Source: Adiantum capillus-veneris | Lineage: Eukaryota > Streptophyta > Polypodiopsida > Polypodiales > Pteridaceae | Length of the DNA stretch: 64,000 bases | Direction: 5' to 3' | Assembly (NCBI GenBank): GCA_014529385.2 | Contig: CM043945.1 | Coordinates: 99,419,463 to 99,483,462 of the forward strand | Shown: one piece after another, positions 43,001 to 53,849 of the stretch | How positions within the stretch are numbered: the stretch's first letter is position 1 | Layout: the number at the start of each line of letters is the position of its first letter | Notes under the pieces: generated by a model | What the model was told of the DNA's origin: nothing | The model's input: the letters and a program-made list of their open reading frames with translations, nothing else | Database searches by the model: none | Made by a program: the position numbers and the translations under genes

Positions 43001-43224
43001 CATAGTTACCCGGAACGCGGAACGGAAACGGCGATGAGATCCCCGCGGAACGGGAGAACGGCTAGGGGTCCAAAACGGGAACGGTGTGGAACGGGAGGTA
43101 TAAAAAACACGCAAATAGTGCATTTTTTAGCTCCTTGTGTTTAAATACGAGTATTAGAGTGCTTTGACTCTAATACTCACAAAAAACTCATTTTGAAGAC
43201 CATTTTCAACCTTGCTATGACTAG

Positions 43225-43297
<73 letters not shown>

Positions 43298-43704
43298 AGA
43301 GAGTGGGAGGGAGAGGAGAGATTTGAAGGCTTGAAGCCTTGAGCCTTGAGAGAGTGAGTCTTGAGAGGGAGAGATCTTGAGAGTGTGAGAGGGAGAGAGC
43401 TTGAGCCTTGAGGATTAGCTTGTGGAGAGAAAGGGGGAGGGGGGGTGCATTTTATGAGTCCTTGAGGCCTTGCACCCTTCAAAAAGAAGCCCAAACATTT
43501 ACTTCAATTTTTTCAATTTTTGCCAAATTTGTTTGTAGCCGTTGGCCGTTCCAGGGGCATTCCGGAACGTTCCGGAACGGCCGTTCCGGTTTGCACTGGC
43601 CACCCGGAACGTCAGACGTTCCGGGACGTTTCGGAACGTTCGGGAAGGGATCTGCCCCCCGGAACACCGGAACGGGGGCTAGGGGGAGTTCCCCGGTAAC
43701 TCTG
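43001..43704 (+). mobile_element. Element E: non-autonomous hAT-type DNA transposon
   Basis: 704 bp flanked by the 8-bp duplication GTTATTCC. Terminal inverted repeats CATAGTTACCCGG and (right, inverted) CAGAGTTACCGGG. GC-rich subterminal repeats of GGAACG/CGTTCC at both ends, a (GA)n core and no transposase. The 8-bp duplication and short ends fit hAT. It splits LINE J ORF2 between RT motifs. Confidence 0.9.
43227..43292 (+). repeat. (GA)n microsatellite in element E
   Basis: About 32 GA units. Confidence 0.95.
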
Positions 43705-43712
43705 GTTATTCC
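43705..43712 (+). repeat. Target site duplication of element E, right
   Basis: GTTATTCC. Excision with one copy restores FRRGYSTLDHI, as in LINE D. Confidence 0.93.
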
Positions 43713-45593
43713 ACTCTAGATCATATTCTTACGCTCAGAGCCATTATTGAGGAAGGAAGAGCAAGTGGGAGAAGGATGTATTGTTGCTTTGTGGATTTTC
43801 GGAAAGCTTTTGATACAGTACCAAGGGCCAGATTGATGCGCAGAATGCAAGAGTTAGGGGTCCCCAAAGAGATTATCTGGGGGATCATGGCCTTATATGG
43901 GTCAGTAACTGGTTATGTACGTACTCCAGAAGGGGATTCCGACATTGTTCATTCCATCGTTGGAGTAAAGCAGGGATGCCCACTGTCCCCTACTTTATTT
44001 GGTATGTATATAGATGAGGTATCAGATTACATTGATAGAGAGGGTGACAGAGGTGCTCAGCTTGCAGGGTCATGGATCCCTTTGTTGTTGTATGCAGATG
44101 ATATTGTATTGATAGCAGAATCACCATATGGAATGCAGAGGCAGTTAGATGCATTACATAAATTCGCGGAGGACAGCGGACTGTCGGTGAATTTGGGTAA
44201 AACCAAAGTTATGGTGTTTAACACCACACCGCAGTGGGTTAGGAGATCGGCACCTACATTTGCATATGGCCAGGATACAGTAGAGTACACAGATGCATAC
44301 AGATACCTTGGTGTGGTATTTGCAGGACCGAAGTTTACTCTTAAGAAAGCAGCGGAGGCTAGATTGTCCAGAGCCTCTGTGGCCTTGGGAGGGTTGGAGA
44401 GGATGTGTTCACAAGTGCAATTTCAGGAACCACGAACAAAACTTTGGCTCTTTGATACTGTGGTGGCTTCGGCTATGCTTTATGGAGTCCAGATTTGGGG
44501 ACCATCTGTGGATCAGGATAATTGGAAGCCAATGGAGAGACCTTTGGTATCTATGATTTCCCGAATGATTAGAGCCAAGGCCTCCGTACCACACGCGATT
44601 ATCCGAGCGGAACTAGCTGCCCCTCCGATAGAAATTGAAGCTCTTACCAGATCAGTGTCCTTTATACATGGTTTGTGGGATACAAATAATTGCCGATATA
44701 CTAGATTGGCCCTCGAATCCTCTCGACAGTTAGCAATGAAAGGGGATACATCATGCTGGTATGCGTAACTGTCTTCGTGGTTTCAGAGACACGGGTTCAG
44801 TATGGAAAGATTACCCCCCTACCAATACTCTCTTGAGGCTCCATCAGTGGCAATTACACGAACGGAGATTAATAAAATCATCCGTCAGGATCTTATACAG
44901 TTGGATACTAAGAGGACATGGGTAGACCCTACACAAGAATTGGGCACGAAGATGGCCGACTACAAAGAAAACTTCCTACAGCTATCTGAAGATGGATTTG
45001 TGATTCGCCCGAGCTACATGGATACCCACCTGTCTCATGGTTTGAGATGTGCTATTGGTCAAATTTGTACATCCTCACACCAGCTGGAAATTGAATTTGG
45101 CAGATTTAGGGGAATCCCACCTGAGAGCAGAATTTGCAAGTTATGCGGAATGGAGCCGGAGACAGAATTACACTACATATGCCATTGCACCGTATACTAT
45201 GAGATACGTGGGCATTTCCATTGCCTATTTAAAGAAGGCTTTGGACCTCTAGATAGAGTCGTGCAATACCAAGATCAAAGATGCTTAGGCTTGTACCTAT
45301 TGGAAATACATCGGCACAGGGATAATCTAATGAGAAGAAAAAGAGCACTACAGCCTCAGAGGCAGATCACAGATTTCTTCGGATCGAGAGAAGCAGGAGT
45401 GGAAGGAGAAGCAAGAGACCAGCAGCCAGCACAAAGGAGTACCCACATCCATACCAAAGGCACCCTCATTGACAGGGCGATTGAGCTTAGGAAATCGAGA
45501 CGACCACGACCGAGATGCAGAAGCACACTTCACCGGAGGGGACTACAACAAAGGATTAGAAGCATTCTAGCCACACACCGAGAATGCTCCTAA
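43713..45593 (+). pseudogene. LINE J ORF2, RT core and C-terminus
   Basis: Continues as STLDHILTLRAIIEEGRASG, motif A FVDFRKAFDTVPRARLMRRM, motif B VGVKQGCPLSPTLFGMYIDE, catalytic YADD (~44090), LGKTKVMVFN and thumb-like sequence. TAA at 44766 is the only stop. After it, 44802-45593 carries a CCHC-like cluster (CKLCGMEPETELHYICHC), QITDFFG and an Arg-rich end. Apart from one stop this is an intact RT. Confidence 0.9.
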
Positions 45594-45784
45594 TAAGTTT
45601 ATTTAATACTTTGTATTTAGTTTTTCACATTTATTTTCACTCTCTCACACTTTTCACACTTGGTACTTTAGTACTAAGGTACCCAGACTTTGTAACAGAT
45701 TCACCACTTTTGTATCAGTTTGGTCTCATAGGTCATCCTGGCCTTTTTGAAGACGTTAATATAACATTTCATTTCATTTCATTT
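45594..45784 (+). other. LINE J 3' untranslated region with ATTTC tail
   Basis: About 190 bp, T-rich, ending AACATTTCATTTCATTTC. A short simple-repeat tail marks the 3' end. Confidence 0.75.
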
Positions 45785-46601
45785 TCTCTCCCCTATGGTA
45801 GTATGTTATGCCCTCTAGCGGGCTTTTCAATTGACCAATGTACAGTTGTGTGGGTTCATGTGCGATTGCCAAGGCAAGAGCCTCTTGCACAGGTACTTGA
45901 TTAGCTAGCGGCTAATCCCCTGCAGGTACAGGTGATTCGGAGAGGTTTCACGTGCGAAATCTCGTCCGATTCAAAGGGCAAGTAGCCCTACAGGTGCGGG
46001 AGCTCGAGGACTTGCTACGGATGCGACCGGCACGCAAAGCAGAGCTCGAAACAGTGAATGACAGCGTGCTGTGTATTTTTGCAGGTTTAGGGTTTTGGCC
46101 CTAAACGGACCATAATACCCCCAAGAGGTTCGGGGACGCGAGGGGACTACTGTACAAGTGATCTGGCGCATTTTCGGGGCAGAAAACAGAGAATTCAGCG
46201 TGCTGTAGATTCTCGCCAGGTTTTGCAAAGTGTCCGTATGCGTCGGGAAAGTCATCCAATGTGTGGGAATACTGACTGTAAAGGGTCCGAGTACAATTAT
46301 GCTGCCGAAATCAGGCCAGAACAGTTGAAATTCAGCCAAGATTGTGCGGGGCAGCTTGTAGGGAACCACATCTTCTATTCCCTCTGTTAAAGAATAAAGA
46401 AATACCAAAAGGGGCGCCTAATTTAAGGGCTAGTCTGGTGTCGGTCTTCTCATACAGGTGCAATCTAGCAGCCTGTATCCCTTTCCTCTTTGTTGTGTCT
46501 TGAAAGTACAGGTAAAGTGGGCGACAAATTAAATGGGTGAAAGCAAATAAGGTTTAAGTCTAAGGTCTACCGCCCTTTTTGGATTTAGCAAGCCGGTTTC
46601 A
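45785..46601 (+). repeat. Element I 5' LTR, right piece
   Basis: Resumes TCTCTCCCCTATGG and runs to CCGGTTTCA, matching 53005-53844. Contains AATAAAGAAATACC..GGGGCGCC at 46393-46418. Confidence 0.92.
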
Positions 46602-46617
46602 TGGTTCTATCGCCGGG
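46602..46617 (+). other. Element I putative primer binding site
   Basis: TGGTTCTATCGCCGGG directly after the LTR. Not the iMet site of A/B/H; I cannot name the tRNA. Confidence 0.6.
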
Positions 46618-46708
46618 ATTAAATCACTTTTTTCCATAGAAGTGAGCCTTGGTCAGTTTGGGCTTGAGGACACAGGGGATCATAGACCAGACACAAGAAA
46701 TTGCAATT

Positions 46709-48366
46709 ATGGCTGACAGACCAGATGATGTGACTAAAGAGGTTCCTCTTCGCAGGGTCAACAGACACATGAAGTGGGTGAGTCTTCAAGACCACCACAG
46801 ACGGATGATGATATATTCAGGACCCAGTTGACTACTGTTGTGGCTATGTTCACACAAGTAATGTAGAACCCGAGGTTTTTAGCCTTTCTGCAACCTCCTC
46901 TTCCGTCTCAGCAAGTTGGGTCACTGGATCATAGTCAAAAGCCTGTTAAGGTTCAAGCACAGGTGATTCATACTGCAGAGTCAATGGAAACACCTGTACA
47001 CTTGACGGAGAACATGCAGTCTCCACAACCTGTGCCTAAGGTGCAAGAACAGGTGGCTGAAATGCCAGTCTTTCAAGCCGTACCAGTTCAGCCAGCCACC
47101 TTTCAGCAGCCTATAGCTGGTTCTAATGGGCAGGGAAGCAACCTACAGGCTATGCAACAAGTCTTCCCACCACCTTCAATACACCCTGGCTATTTTGGAG
47201 GTGGATCGGTATTCCAGAGCATGGCTGGTCATACACCTGGAAATCAGTTTTACACGCCAGGAACAGTGTTTGGGGGTGCTCAAACAATGATGCCTAACCC
47301 CATGTATGGTGTCACGGGCATGCTACCAGGGTTTCAAAGCGCTCGGGGCCAATTTGGGATGCCACAGACAAATTTTGGTATGGCTGGAATTACAAATCAA
47401 CAGCCAAATATGGCATTTCCAGGTCAACTTAATAGCGGTCAAGGAACACAGATGAACCCTAACAGTGTTCCCATGTTTCAGTCACTTCCATATGACAACT
47501 TAACGCCGCTGGAGAGGCCAACTCCGTACAAAGAAGGTGGCAAAGGTGTGACATTCACGACCGTTACAGGGTTTGATGACATGAAGAAGGCTCTCTCATT
47601 CCTCTAGCAATTTGACAAGGCCTATGCAGGGGGAAACTTTACAGAGGCTTCAAAGGTCCGCAAGGCAGCCACTTTCTTGACAGGGAATGCGGGACAATGG
47701 TGGACAACTTTATTGCTCCAAGGGCAAGCTCCGTCCACATGGATTTACTTCAAGCAGATTTTTGCAGCAGCATGGTTATCTGATGACTTCAAAGCAGATG
47801 TCATGACAGAATGGCACCAGCTTAATGCTGCCACTTGCAAGAATCTGGATGACTACAATCGGAAGTTTTGGAAAGCTCTACTTCTAGTAACTTCCTATAG
47901 GTTTGTGCCATTGACAGAACAGATTAAAAAATAATGTTGTGGCCTACCCAAAGGATTGAGAAAGTACTGCACGAAGACCAAAGTCACTACTTTGACGCAA
48001 CTCATCGAGGTAGCAAACACTGGCAATGGTTTGCTCAAGGGAGAAGATTGTGAATTTAATACTGGCGTCAAGGAAGGATCAGCCAAGAAAAATTCAGCGA
48101 AGAAGTACGTTCCCAATGAGGTTCCTAAAGGGACTCAGGAGCCGGCCAACGCAGGGAAAGGCAAAGCTACGGCTCAATCAGAAAAGGGACCAGCAAAGAA
48201 ATGGAAAAGACGTTTTCCTCGCAAGTCGGAAGAGCAAAAGAAGGTCCTGAGGTCAGAGAACAAATGCTTTATCTGTGAGCAACCTGGTCACATTGCTTAC
48301 AATTGTCCTTAAAAGAAAAGTCCAGCTGATTCTAAAGACAAGGAGGACAGGAAAGGAAAGAGGCCC
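46709..48366 (+). pseudogene. Element I gag
   Basis: ATGGCTGACAGACC at 46709, then a frameshift. The frame from about 46790 to 48366 carries stops at 46864, 47605 (TAG for Gln before QFDKAYAG), 47932 and 48310. The N-terminal ~170 residues (46963-47500) are low-complexity, rich in Gln, Asn, Gly, Met, Pro and Phe. Then comes the capsid block (VTFTTVTGFDDMKKALSFL, KVRKAATFLTGNAGQWW, AAWLSDDFKADVMTEW), a basic linker (RRFPRKSEEQKK) and a zinc knuckle CFICEQPGHIAYNC (about 48268-48309). Confidence 0.88.
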
Positions 48367-49224
48367 ATGGCTGGTCTAGTGCCAGATATGGTGGGCGACA
48401 AGCCAAATTCAGATGCAAGTGAGCTTTGCAGAGCATGGGGAAAGGTCAGGGATCAAACAGTGCTTATCTTCTTTGATCCAGGTGCCAAAGCCAACTTCAT
48501 TTCCCCAGAATTGGCTTCAAAGTTGGGAATCAGACCTGAAGAGATGGGGTATACAGCAGAGGCAGGTTTGGCATGTCCTCGCCATACAGAGGCTGTGACA
48601 CCTATCATCGGAAAGTTGCGCCTACATATCCAGTCCTATGTAGATGCTGAAGAATTGTGCATCATGCCACTGGATAGATGTGATGTGTTGCTAGGTATTC
48701 CTTGGTTGTTTCGTGTACAGGGAATCATGGATGCCTATAACAAAAAGATCACTGTACAGAGCAGGGGAAAGACTCACATTCTGGATGTAAAGCTTAAAGG
48801 GGAGTCTATTCCAACTGTATCAGCTTCTGCTATTACTTCTGTAATGAAAAAGCATCTTTCTGCGTACTTGGTTTTTGCACGTGAAGTGTCTAATTGTGAT
48901 GAATCAAATTTATCTGTGTTAGATAAAGAAAGGTCAATGTTTTTACAACAATATAGTGACTGTTTTTCCGATTCATTACCGTCTCAATTACCGCCAGAGA
49001 GACCCGAGGACCATGCGATAGATTTGGTGCCAAGCAGTCGCCCACCAAATAAGCCTCCGTACAGGGTTAGTGCGGCTCAGCAGAAAGAGATAATGAGCCA
49101 AGTACAGGAGCTGTTAGAAAAGGGGCTGATTCAACCCAAAATTCATCTCCATTCTGTTCTCCAATGTTGTTGGTGCAGAAAAAGGATGGCTCATGGCGTA
49201 TGTGCATCGACTACCGTGCACTGA
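48367..49224 (+). pseudogene. Element I protease and start of RT
   Basis: 285 open codons in the gag frame. Retropepsin with FFDPGAKANFISPELASKLG (Asp-Pro-Gly where D-S/T-G is usual), flap-side LRLHIQSYVDAEE, and DRCDVLLGIPWLF. Then a linker and the RT entry [38 protein letters not shown] frameshift near 49140 breaks RT. Confidence 0.88.
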
Positions 49225-50310
49225 ACAAGAATACCATCAAGAATAGGTTCCCTTTATCTAGAATTGATGATATTCTGGACAAATTAGAAGGACAAATTAG
49301 AAGGAGCAGCTATGTTTAGCAGGATAGATCTAAAGAGTGGGTACCATCAGATCCGCATTAGATCAGAGGATGTGCACAAGACTGCTTTTAGAACAACGTT
49401 TGGCCTTTACGAATTTTTAGTGCTGCCCTTTGGTCTCACAAATGCTCTTGCTACGTTCAATAGGATGATGGACAAAATTTTCCGTCCACACCAGCAGTTT
49501 GTTGGTACATTCTTTGACGACATGATAGTCTACTCAAAGAATGAAGAGGCGCATAGGCATCACTTGGCCATTGTGTTCAAAGAGCTACGCAGCCATAGGT
49601 TGCTCATCAATGCAAAGAAAAGTGAATTTTTTCTGGAAGAGATTCACTTTTTGGGACACATTGTCTCAAAGGATGGTGTCAGAATGGATCCTGCAAAAGT
49701 TGAAGCGATCAAGTCATGGCCAAATTTGAAGACGGTGCATGATGTCTGAAGCTTCTTGGGACTCTGCTCCTATTACAGAAGGTTTATCCGAAATTTCTCT
49801 GAGATTGCTTCACCTTTACATGCTCTTCAAAAGAAGGCAGTCACCTTTAGATGGACACAGAAAGAGATTTCAGCTTCTAATCTCTTAAAGGAAAAGATGA
49901 CTTCAGATCCAGTCATTGTGTTGCCAGATCTTAGGAAGTCATTTGTGGTCCAGTGTGACGCCTGTGGTAGTAGCATTGGTGCAGTGCTAATGCAAGATGG
50001 CAGGGTAGTAGCCTATGAGAGTAGAATCTTGCAAGGGCCAGAAAAGACTATGCAAGTCTATGAAAAAGAACTGCAGGCCGTCATTCATGCGCTCTTAAGT
50101 TGGAAACACTACCTGCTAGGTGCAGATTTCGTTGTCCAAACGGATCACCAGACCTTGCGATACTTCTTAACACAGGCAAAGTTATCTGAGAAGCATATGT
50201 GATGGGAAAATATCTTGTCCATGTTCCAGTTTCAGATTGTGCATGTGGAAGGCAAGAAGAACGTTGTGGCTGATGCCTTGTCAAGGAAGCCACAAATTTC
50301 AGCTGTGTCA
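49225..50310 (+). pseudogene. Element I reverse transcriptase and RNase H
   Basis: RT 49312-49749: SRIDLKSGYHQIRIRSEDVH, FGLYEFLVLPFGLTNALATF, FFDDMIVYSKN; an imperfect duplication of GACAAATTAGAAGGA lies at 49278-49305. TGA at 49747 replaces Arg before SFLGLCSYYRRF. RNase H 49756-50202: QCDACGSSIGAVLMQDGR, YEKELQAVIHALLSW, TDHQTLRYFL, ending in TGA where relatives have TGG (MRWENILS). Confidence 0.9.
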
Positions 50311-51317
50311 ATTCCTTATCATCATGAACTTGATGATGAACTTGATGATATGAAGATTTTGCAAGGGTCTTCGAGTAGCTAATGGATGGCCAACGTCATG
50401 AACACTATCTTCTCAAAGATGGGTTCATGATGATGCATGGCAGATTATGTGTCACAAAGCCATTACGACGCAAAGTTATGGAAGAGAGTCATGTCCCACC
50501 GTATGCAGGGCATCGTGGTATCGATGCTACACTTAAAGCGGTTTAGATATTCTTCTACTGGCCTACATTGAGAAGAGATGTGGATGCCTTTGTGCGAGAA
50601 TGCCTAATATGCCAGAAGGTCAAGTTTGACAGGCAAAAGGTACCAGGGTTATTGCAACCACTGCCTATTCCAAATAAACCATGGGAAAGTATTGCTATGG
50701 ATTTTATCTTTGATCTTCCGAGAACGCAAACAGGAAATGATGGTATTTGGACCATCATATGCAGATTCAGCAAGCAGGCTCATTTTATTCCTGTCAGGAA
50801 GAAGATAAAGCCATATCAGATGGCACGCTTGTTTATGAGCAATATTTTCAATATCATGGCATGCCACAATCAATTGTTAGCGATCGTGATCCACGCATGA
50901 CAAGTTTGTTCTGGAGAGGTTTGTTTGAGAATATGGGCACCACGCTCAAATTCTCTTCGTCATTTCATCCTCAAACAGATGGGCGTCAAAAGAGGCAAAT
51001 TCTACTGTCCTAGATCTGCTGAAGTGCTATGTGTCAGAGCATAAAGGAAAGTGGGAGCAGTATTTGCCATTGGTGGAGTATGCATACAATAATACAGTGC
51101 ATTCATCAACTGGCAAGGCACCTTTTGAGATAGTTGAAGGTGGCAAGAAAGTTCCTCCCATACTGCATACAAAGGACAAGATATTTGAAGCAGATAAGTA
51201 TGTTCAGGACATGGATGAAATGTACAAGAAGGTCAAAGTGGCCTTAGAAAAGACTCAGGCAAAGCAAAAGAAAGCAGCTGATCGTCACTGTCGTGAAGTG
51301 GTATTTTCACTTGGTGA
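50311..51317 (+). pseudogene. Element I integrase
   Basis: HHCC region near 50490-50615 (HVPPYAGHRG..CLICQ), core 50568-50900 ([30 protein letters not shown]), a frameshift, then VSDRDPRMTSLFWRGLFENM and HPQTDGRQ, another shift, and LLKCYVSEHKGKWEQYLPLV, YNNTVHSSTGKAPFEIVEGG. The core motifs are readable but lie in different frames. Confidence 0.86.
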
Positions 51318-51776
51318 TTGGGTGCTTCTAGGTTTGAAAAGGCAAGGTTAAAGAAGATGAAGGGCAAGGAAAGACTGTTTCCAAAGCTCAGCATGCGTTA
51401 CTATGGGCCTTTTCAAGTATGCGACATAATCAATGATATTGCATATGGGCTGAAATTACCTGAGAGTTGGAAGATTCACAATGCGTTTCATGTGAGTCTT
51501 CTCAGACCCTATGTGGGTGATGTGCCAGAGGATATGCCAGTTGAAGATCAGCCGGAAGTCGAGAAACTTGACGAGATCTTGGTCCCGGAACAGATTTTGG
51601 CACATAAAGAAAGAAAAGTGAAAGGCAAGGTTGCTAGGCGTTCCTTGGTGAAGTTCAGAAACTATCCACCAATGGATGCTAAATGGATGGAAGAGGGTGA
51701 ACTTACAGAGTCACCAACTGTGTTATCACTTTACCTTCAAGCCTTCGATTTGCAACCTACCTTGACCCCTTGAGTT
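51318..51776 (+). pseudogene. Element I integrase C-terminus and chromodomain
   Basis: FEKARLKKMKGKERLFPKLS, YYGPFQVCDIINDIAYGLKL, IHNAFHVSLLRPYVGDVP, acidic linker, VPEQILAHKERKVKGKVARR, then chromodomain SLVKFRNYPPMDAKWMEEGE. This stretch is open to the natural-looking stop at 51771. Confidence 0.88.
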
Positions 51777-52347
51777 TCAAAGCTACATGGATTGTTAGTG
51801 TGACAATGGCTTCTGAAACAAATGATGTACATGGTATTTAAAGTGAGCTCAAATCAAATACATGTTACATGAATGTTAAGAGCTGTACAGATTGTCAGTT
51901 TGGCAATTGCTCTTATGGAAAGTCCAAAAGTTTGCTTAGTGCTATAGAAGTGAGTATTTCTTGTCAGTTTGTCAAGGATACAGTAATTGCTTCTATTAAA
52001 GGGTACATGTGTAACTGCATTCTTAAACTGTCGGTTTGGGTATGCTCGAAAGTGTTACTGGATCCAACGTGTACTAAAAGATAGTAGCAAAATGCGTAGC
52101 TACCATTTTGTCATTAAAAAGTTAATGACTCAAAGCAATGGCAGAGTGCGAAGCTACCACTATGTCATTGGGACAGGGTTCACATGCAGGCAATACATGT
52201 GTCGACGAGGTGTTGAATACACCAGGGTTGACAATGAGCATGTATGTGTCGTGCATGTGTCGACACGTGTTGAATACTTCAGTGTTGACTCTGAGCATGT
52301 ACGACATAGATGCAAACGAGGACGTTTGAGATTTCAAGAGGGGGGTA
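51777..52347 (+). other. Element I 3' tail and polypurine tract
   Basis: Non-coding. Ends TTTCAAGAGGGGGGTA before the LTR, the same polypurine string as A/B/H. Confidence 0.85.
52198..52306 (+). repeat. 55-bp tandem duplication in element I tail
   Basis: Two imperfect copies of TGTGTCGAC..GTGTTGAATAC..CAGTGTTGAC..TGAGCATGTA. Confidence 0.75.
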
Positions 52348-53844
52348 TGTCACCAGCGTGTGACTACTATCTATCCTTTTTGTTGATTTCTTTCTTATTA
52401 TTTATTCATTTTCACTTTTTGGAAACACCCCTCGGGAAGTCTAACTGCCCTGCATTGCATAGCTAGTGTGGAACTGTTCAAAGGGAGTCCAGGCCTGAGG
52501 GCAAGAAAGCACTAAGGTTGGACAAGGTATGGTTAGCCAAAGTGGGGTCATTGACTAGCCAAAGTGGAATCCTTTGCTACAGAGGCTACATTTCAGTTCT
52601 TGGTGTGGCTGCAGTGTACAAAGAGGGTCGGATGACCTAGAAAGATACAATGGATGCATCTCCTAAAATTTAGGGAACTGCTATTTTGGGACTTGAAAAT
52701 GTGTTCGCGTCATTACCTCTGGAATGACCAAGGGGAACATTTTATTACTCTGCCGTGAAGTCAACTGGGCAACCGGTCAGGATATTTTTAAGCGGCGAAC
52801 CCGAAACGGGAAAATGCTTGTAAATGCGCCAAGTGGCACATTTCTGTGCACTTGCCTCTTCAAGAAGAAAGGGCGTTGAATTTTAAGCTAAGAGAGGCCT
52901 TCACTTGCATTCTGTCTCACAGGTTGAGAGCTATGGAGTGCTTCCTTTCCCTCTTATATATAGTGGGGTGCCAGGAGTGATGCCCTGCACGCTACGCACT
53001 GCTCTCTCTCTCCCCTATGGCAGTATGTTATGCCCCTCTAGTGGGCTTTTCAATTGACCAATGTACAGTTGTGTGGGTTCATGCGCGATTGCCGAGGCAA
53101 GAGCCTCTTGCACAGGTACTGGATTAGCTAGCGGCTAATCCCCCGCAGGTACAGGTGATTCGGAGAGGTTTCACGTGCGAAATCTCGTCCGATTCAAAGG
53201 GCAAGTATCCCTACAGGTGCGGGAGCTCGAGGACTTGCTACGGATGCGACCGTCACGCAAAGCAAAGCCCAAAACAGTGAATTACAGCCTGCTGTGTATT
53301 TTTGCAGGTTTAGGGTTGTGGCCCTAAACGGACCCTAATACCCCCAGGATGTTCGGGGATGCGAGGGGACCGCTGTACAAGTGATTTGGCGCATTTTCGG
53401 GGCAGAAAACAGAGAATTCAGCGTGCTGCAGATTCTCGCCAGGTTTTGCAAAGTGTCCGTATGCGTCGGGAAAGTCATCCAATGCGTGGGAATACTGACT
53501 GTAAAGGGTCCGAGTACAGTTATGTTGCCGAAATCAGGTCAGAACAGTTGAAATTCAGCCAAGATTGTGCGGGGCAGCTTGTAGGGAACCACAGCTTTTA
53601 TTCCCTTTGTTAAAGATTTATTCCCTTTGTTAAAGAATAAAGAAATACCGAAAGGGGCGCCTAATTTAGGGGCCAGTCTTGTGTCGGTCTTCTCATACAG
53701 GTGCAATCTAGCAGCCTGTATCCCTTTCCCCTTTGTTGTGTCTTGAAAGTACAGGTAAAGTGGGCGACAAATTAAATGGGTGAAAGCAAATAAGGTTTAA
53801 GTCTAAGGTCTACCGCCCTTTTTGGATTTAACAGGCCGGTTTCA
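52348..53844 (+). repeat. Element I 3' LTR
   Basis: 1497 bp, TGTCACCAGC..CCGGTTTCA. It lacks the LINE J insertion and so shows the empty site (GCTCTCTCTCTCCCCTATGG near 53001). R motif at 53636-53661, with a local 22-bp duplication just before it (53600-53632). Confidence 0.95.
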
Positions 53845-53849
53845 ACTGC
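53845..53849 (+). repeat. Target site duplication of element I, right
   Basis: ACTGC, followed by GCCAGTTAAATGG of element H gag. Confidence 0.92.

Larger units (their letters stand above)
39560..45784 (+). mobile_element. LINE J: non-LTR retrotransposon, nearly complete
   Basis: 5' untranslated region with GC-rich repeats, ORF1, ORF2 (endonuclease, RT, zinc C-terminus) and a 3' end made of ATTTC repeats (about 45765-45784) with no poly(A). ORF2 has only two in-frame stops (TAG 42218, TAA 44766) and the hAT insertion. Inserted in a CT microsatellite of the element I LTR, so the target duplication cannot be delimited. Confidence 0.9.
38876..53844 (+). mobile_element. Element I: second chromovirus family, with LINE J in its 5' LTR
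   Basis: Flanked by ACTGC duplications. LTRs of about 1.5 kb (5' copy split by J), gag-pol in one original frame, chromodomain, a tail with a 55-bp duplication, and a polypurine tract. Without J it is about 8.7 kb. The pol resembles A/B/H but the LTR, primer site and Gag N-terminus are different. Confidence 0.93.
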
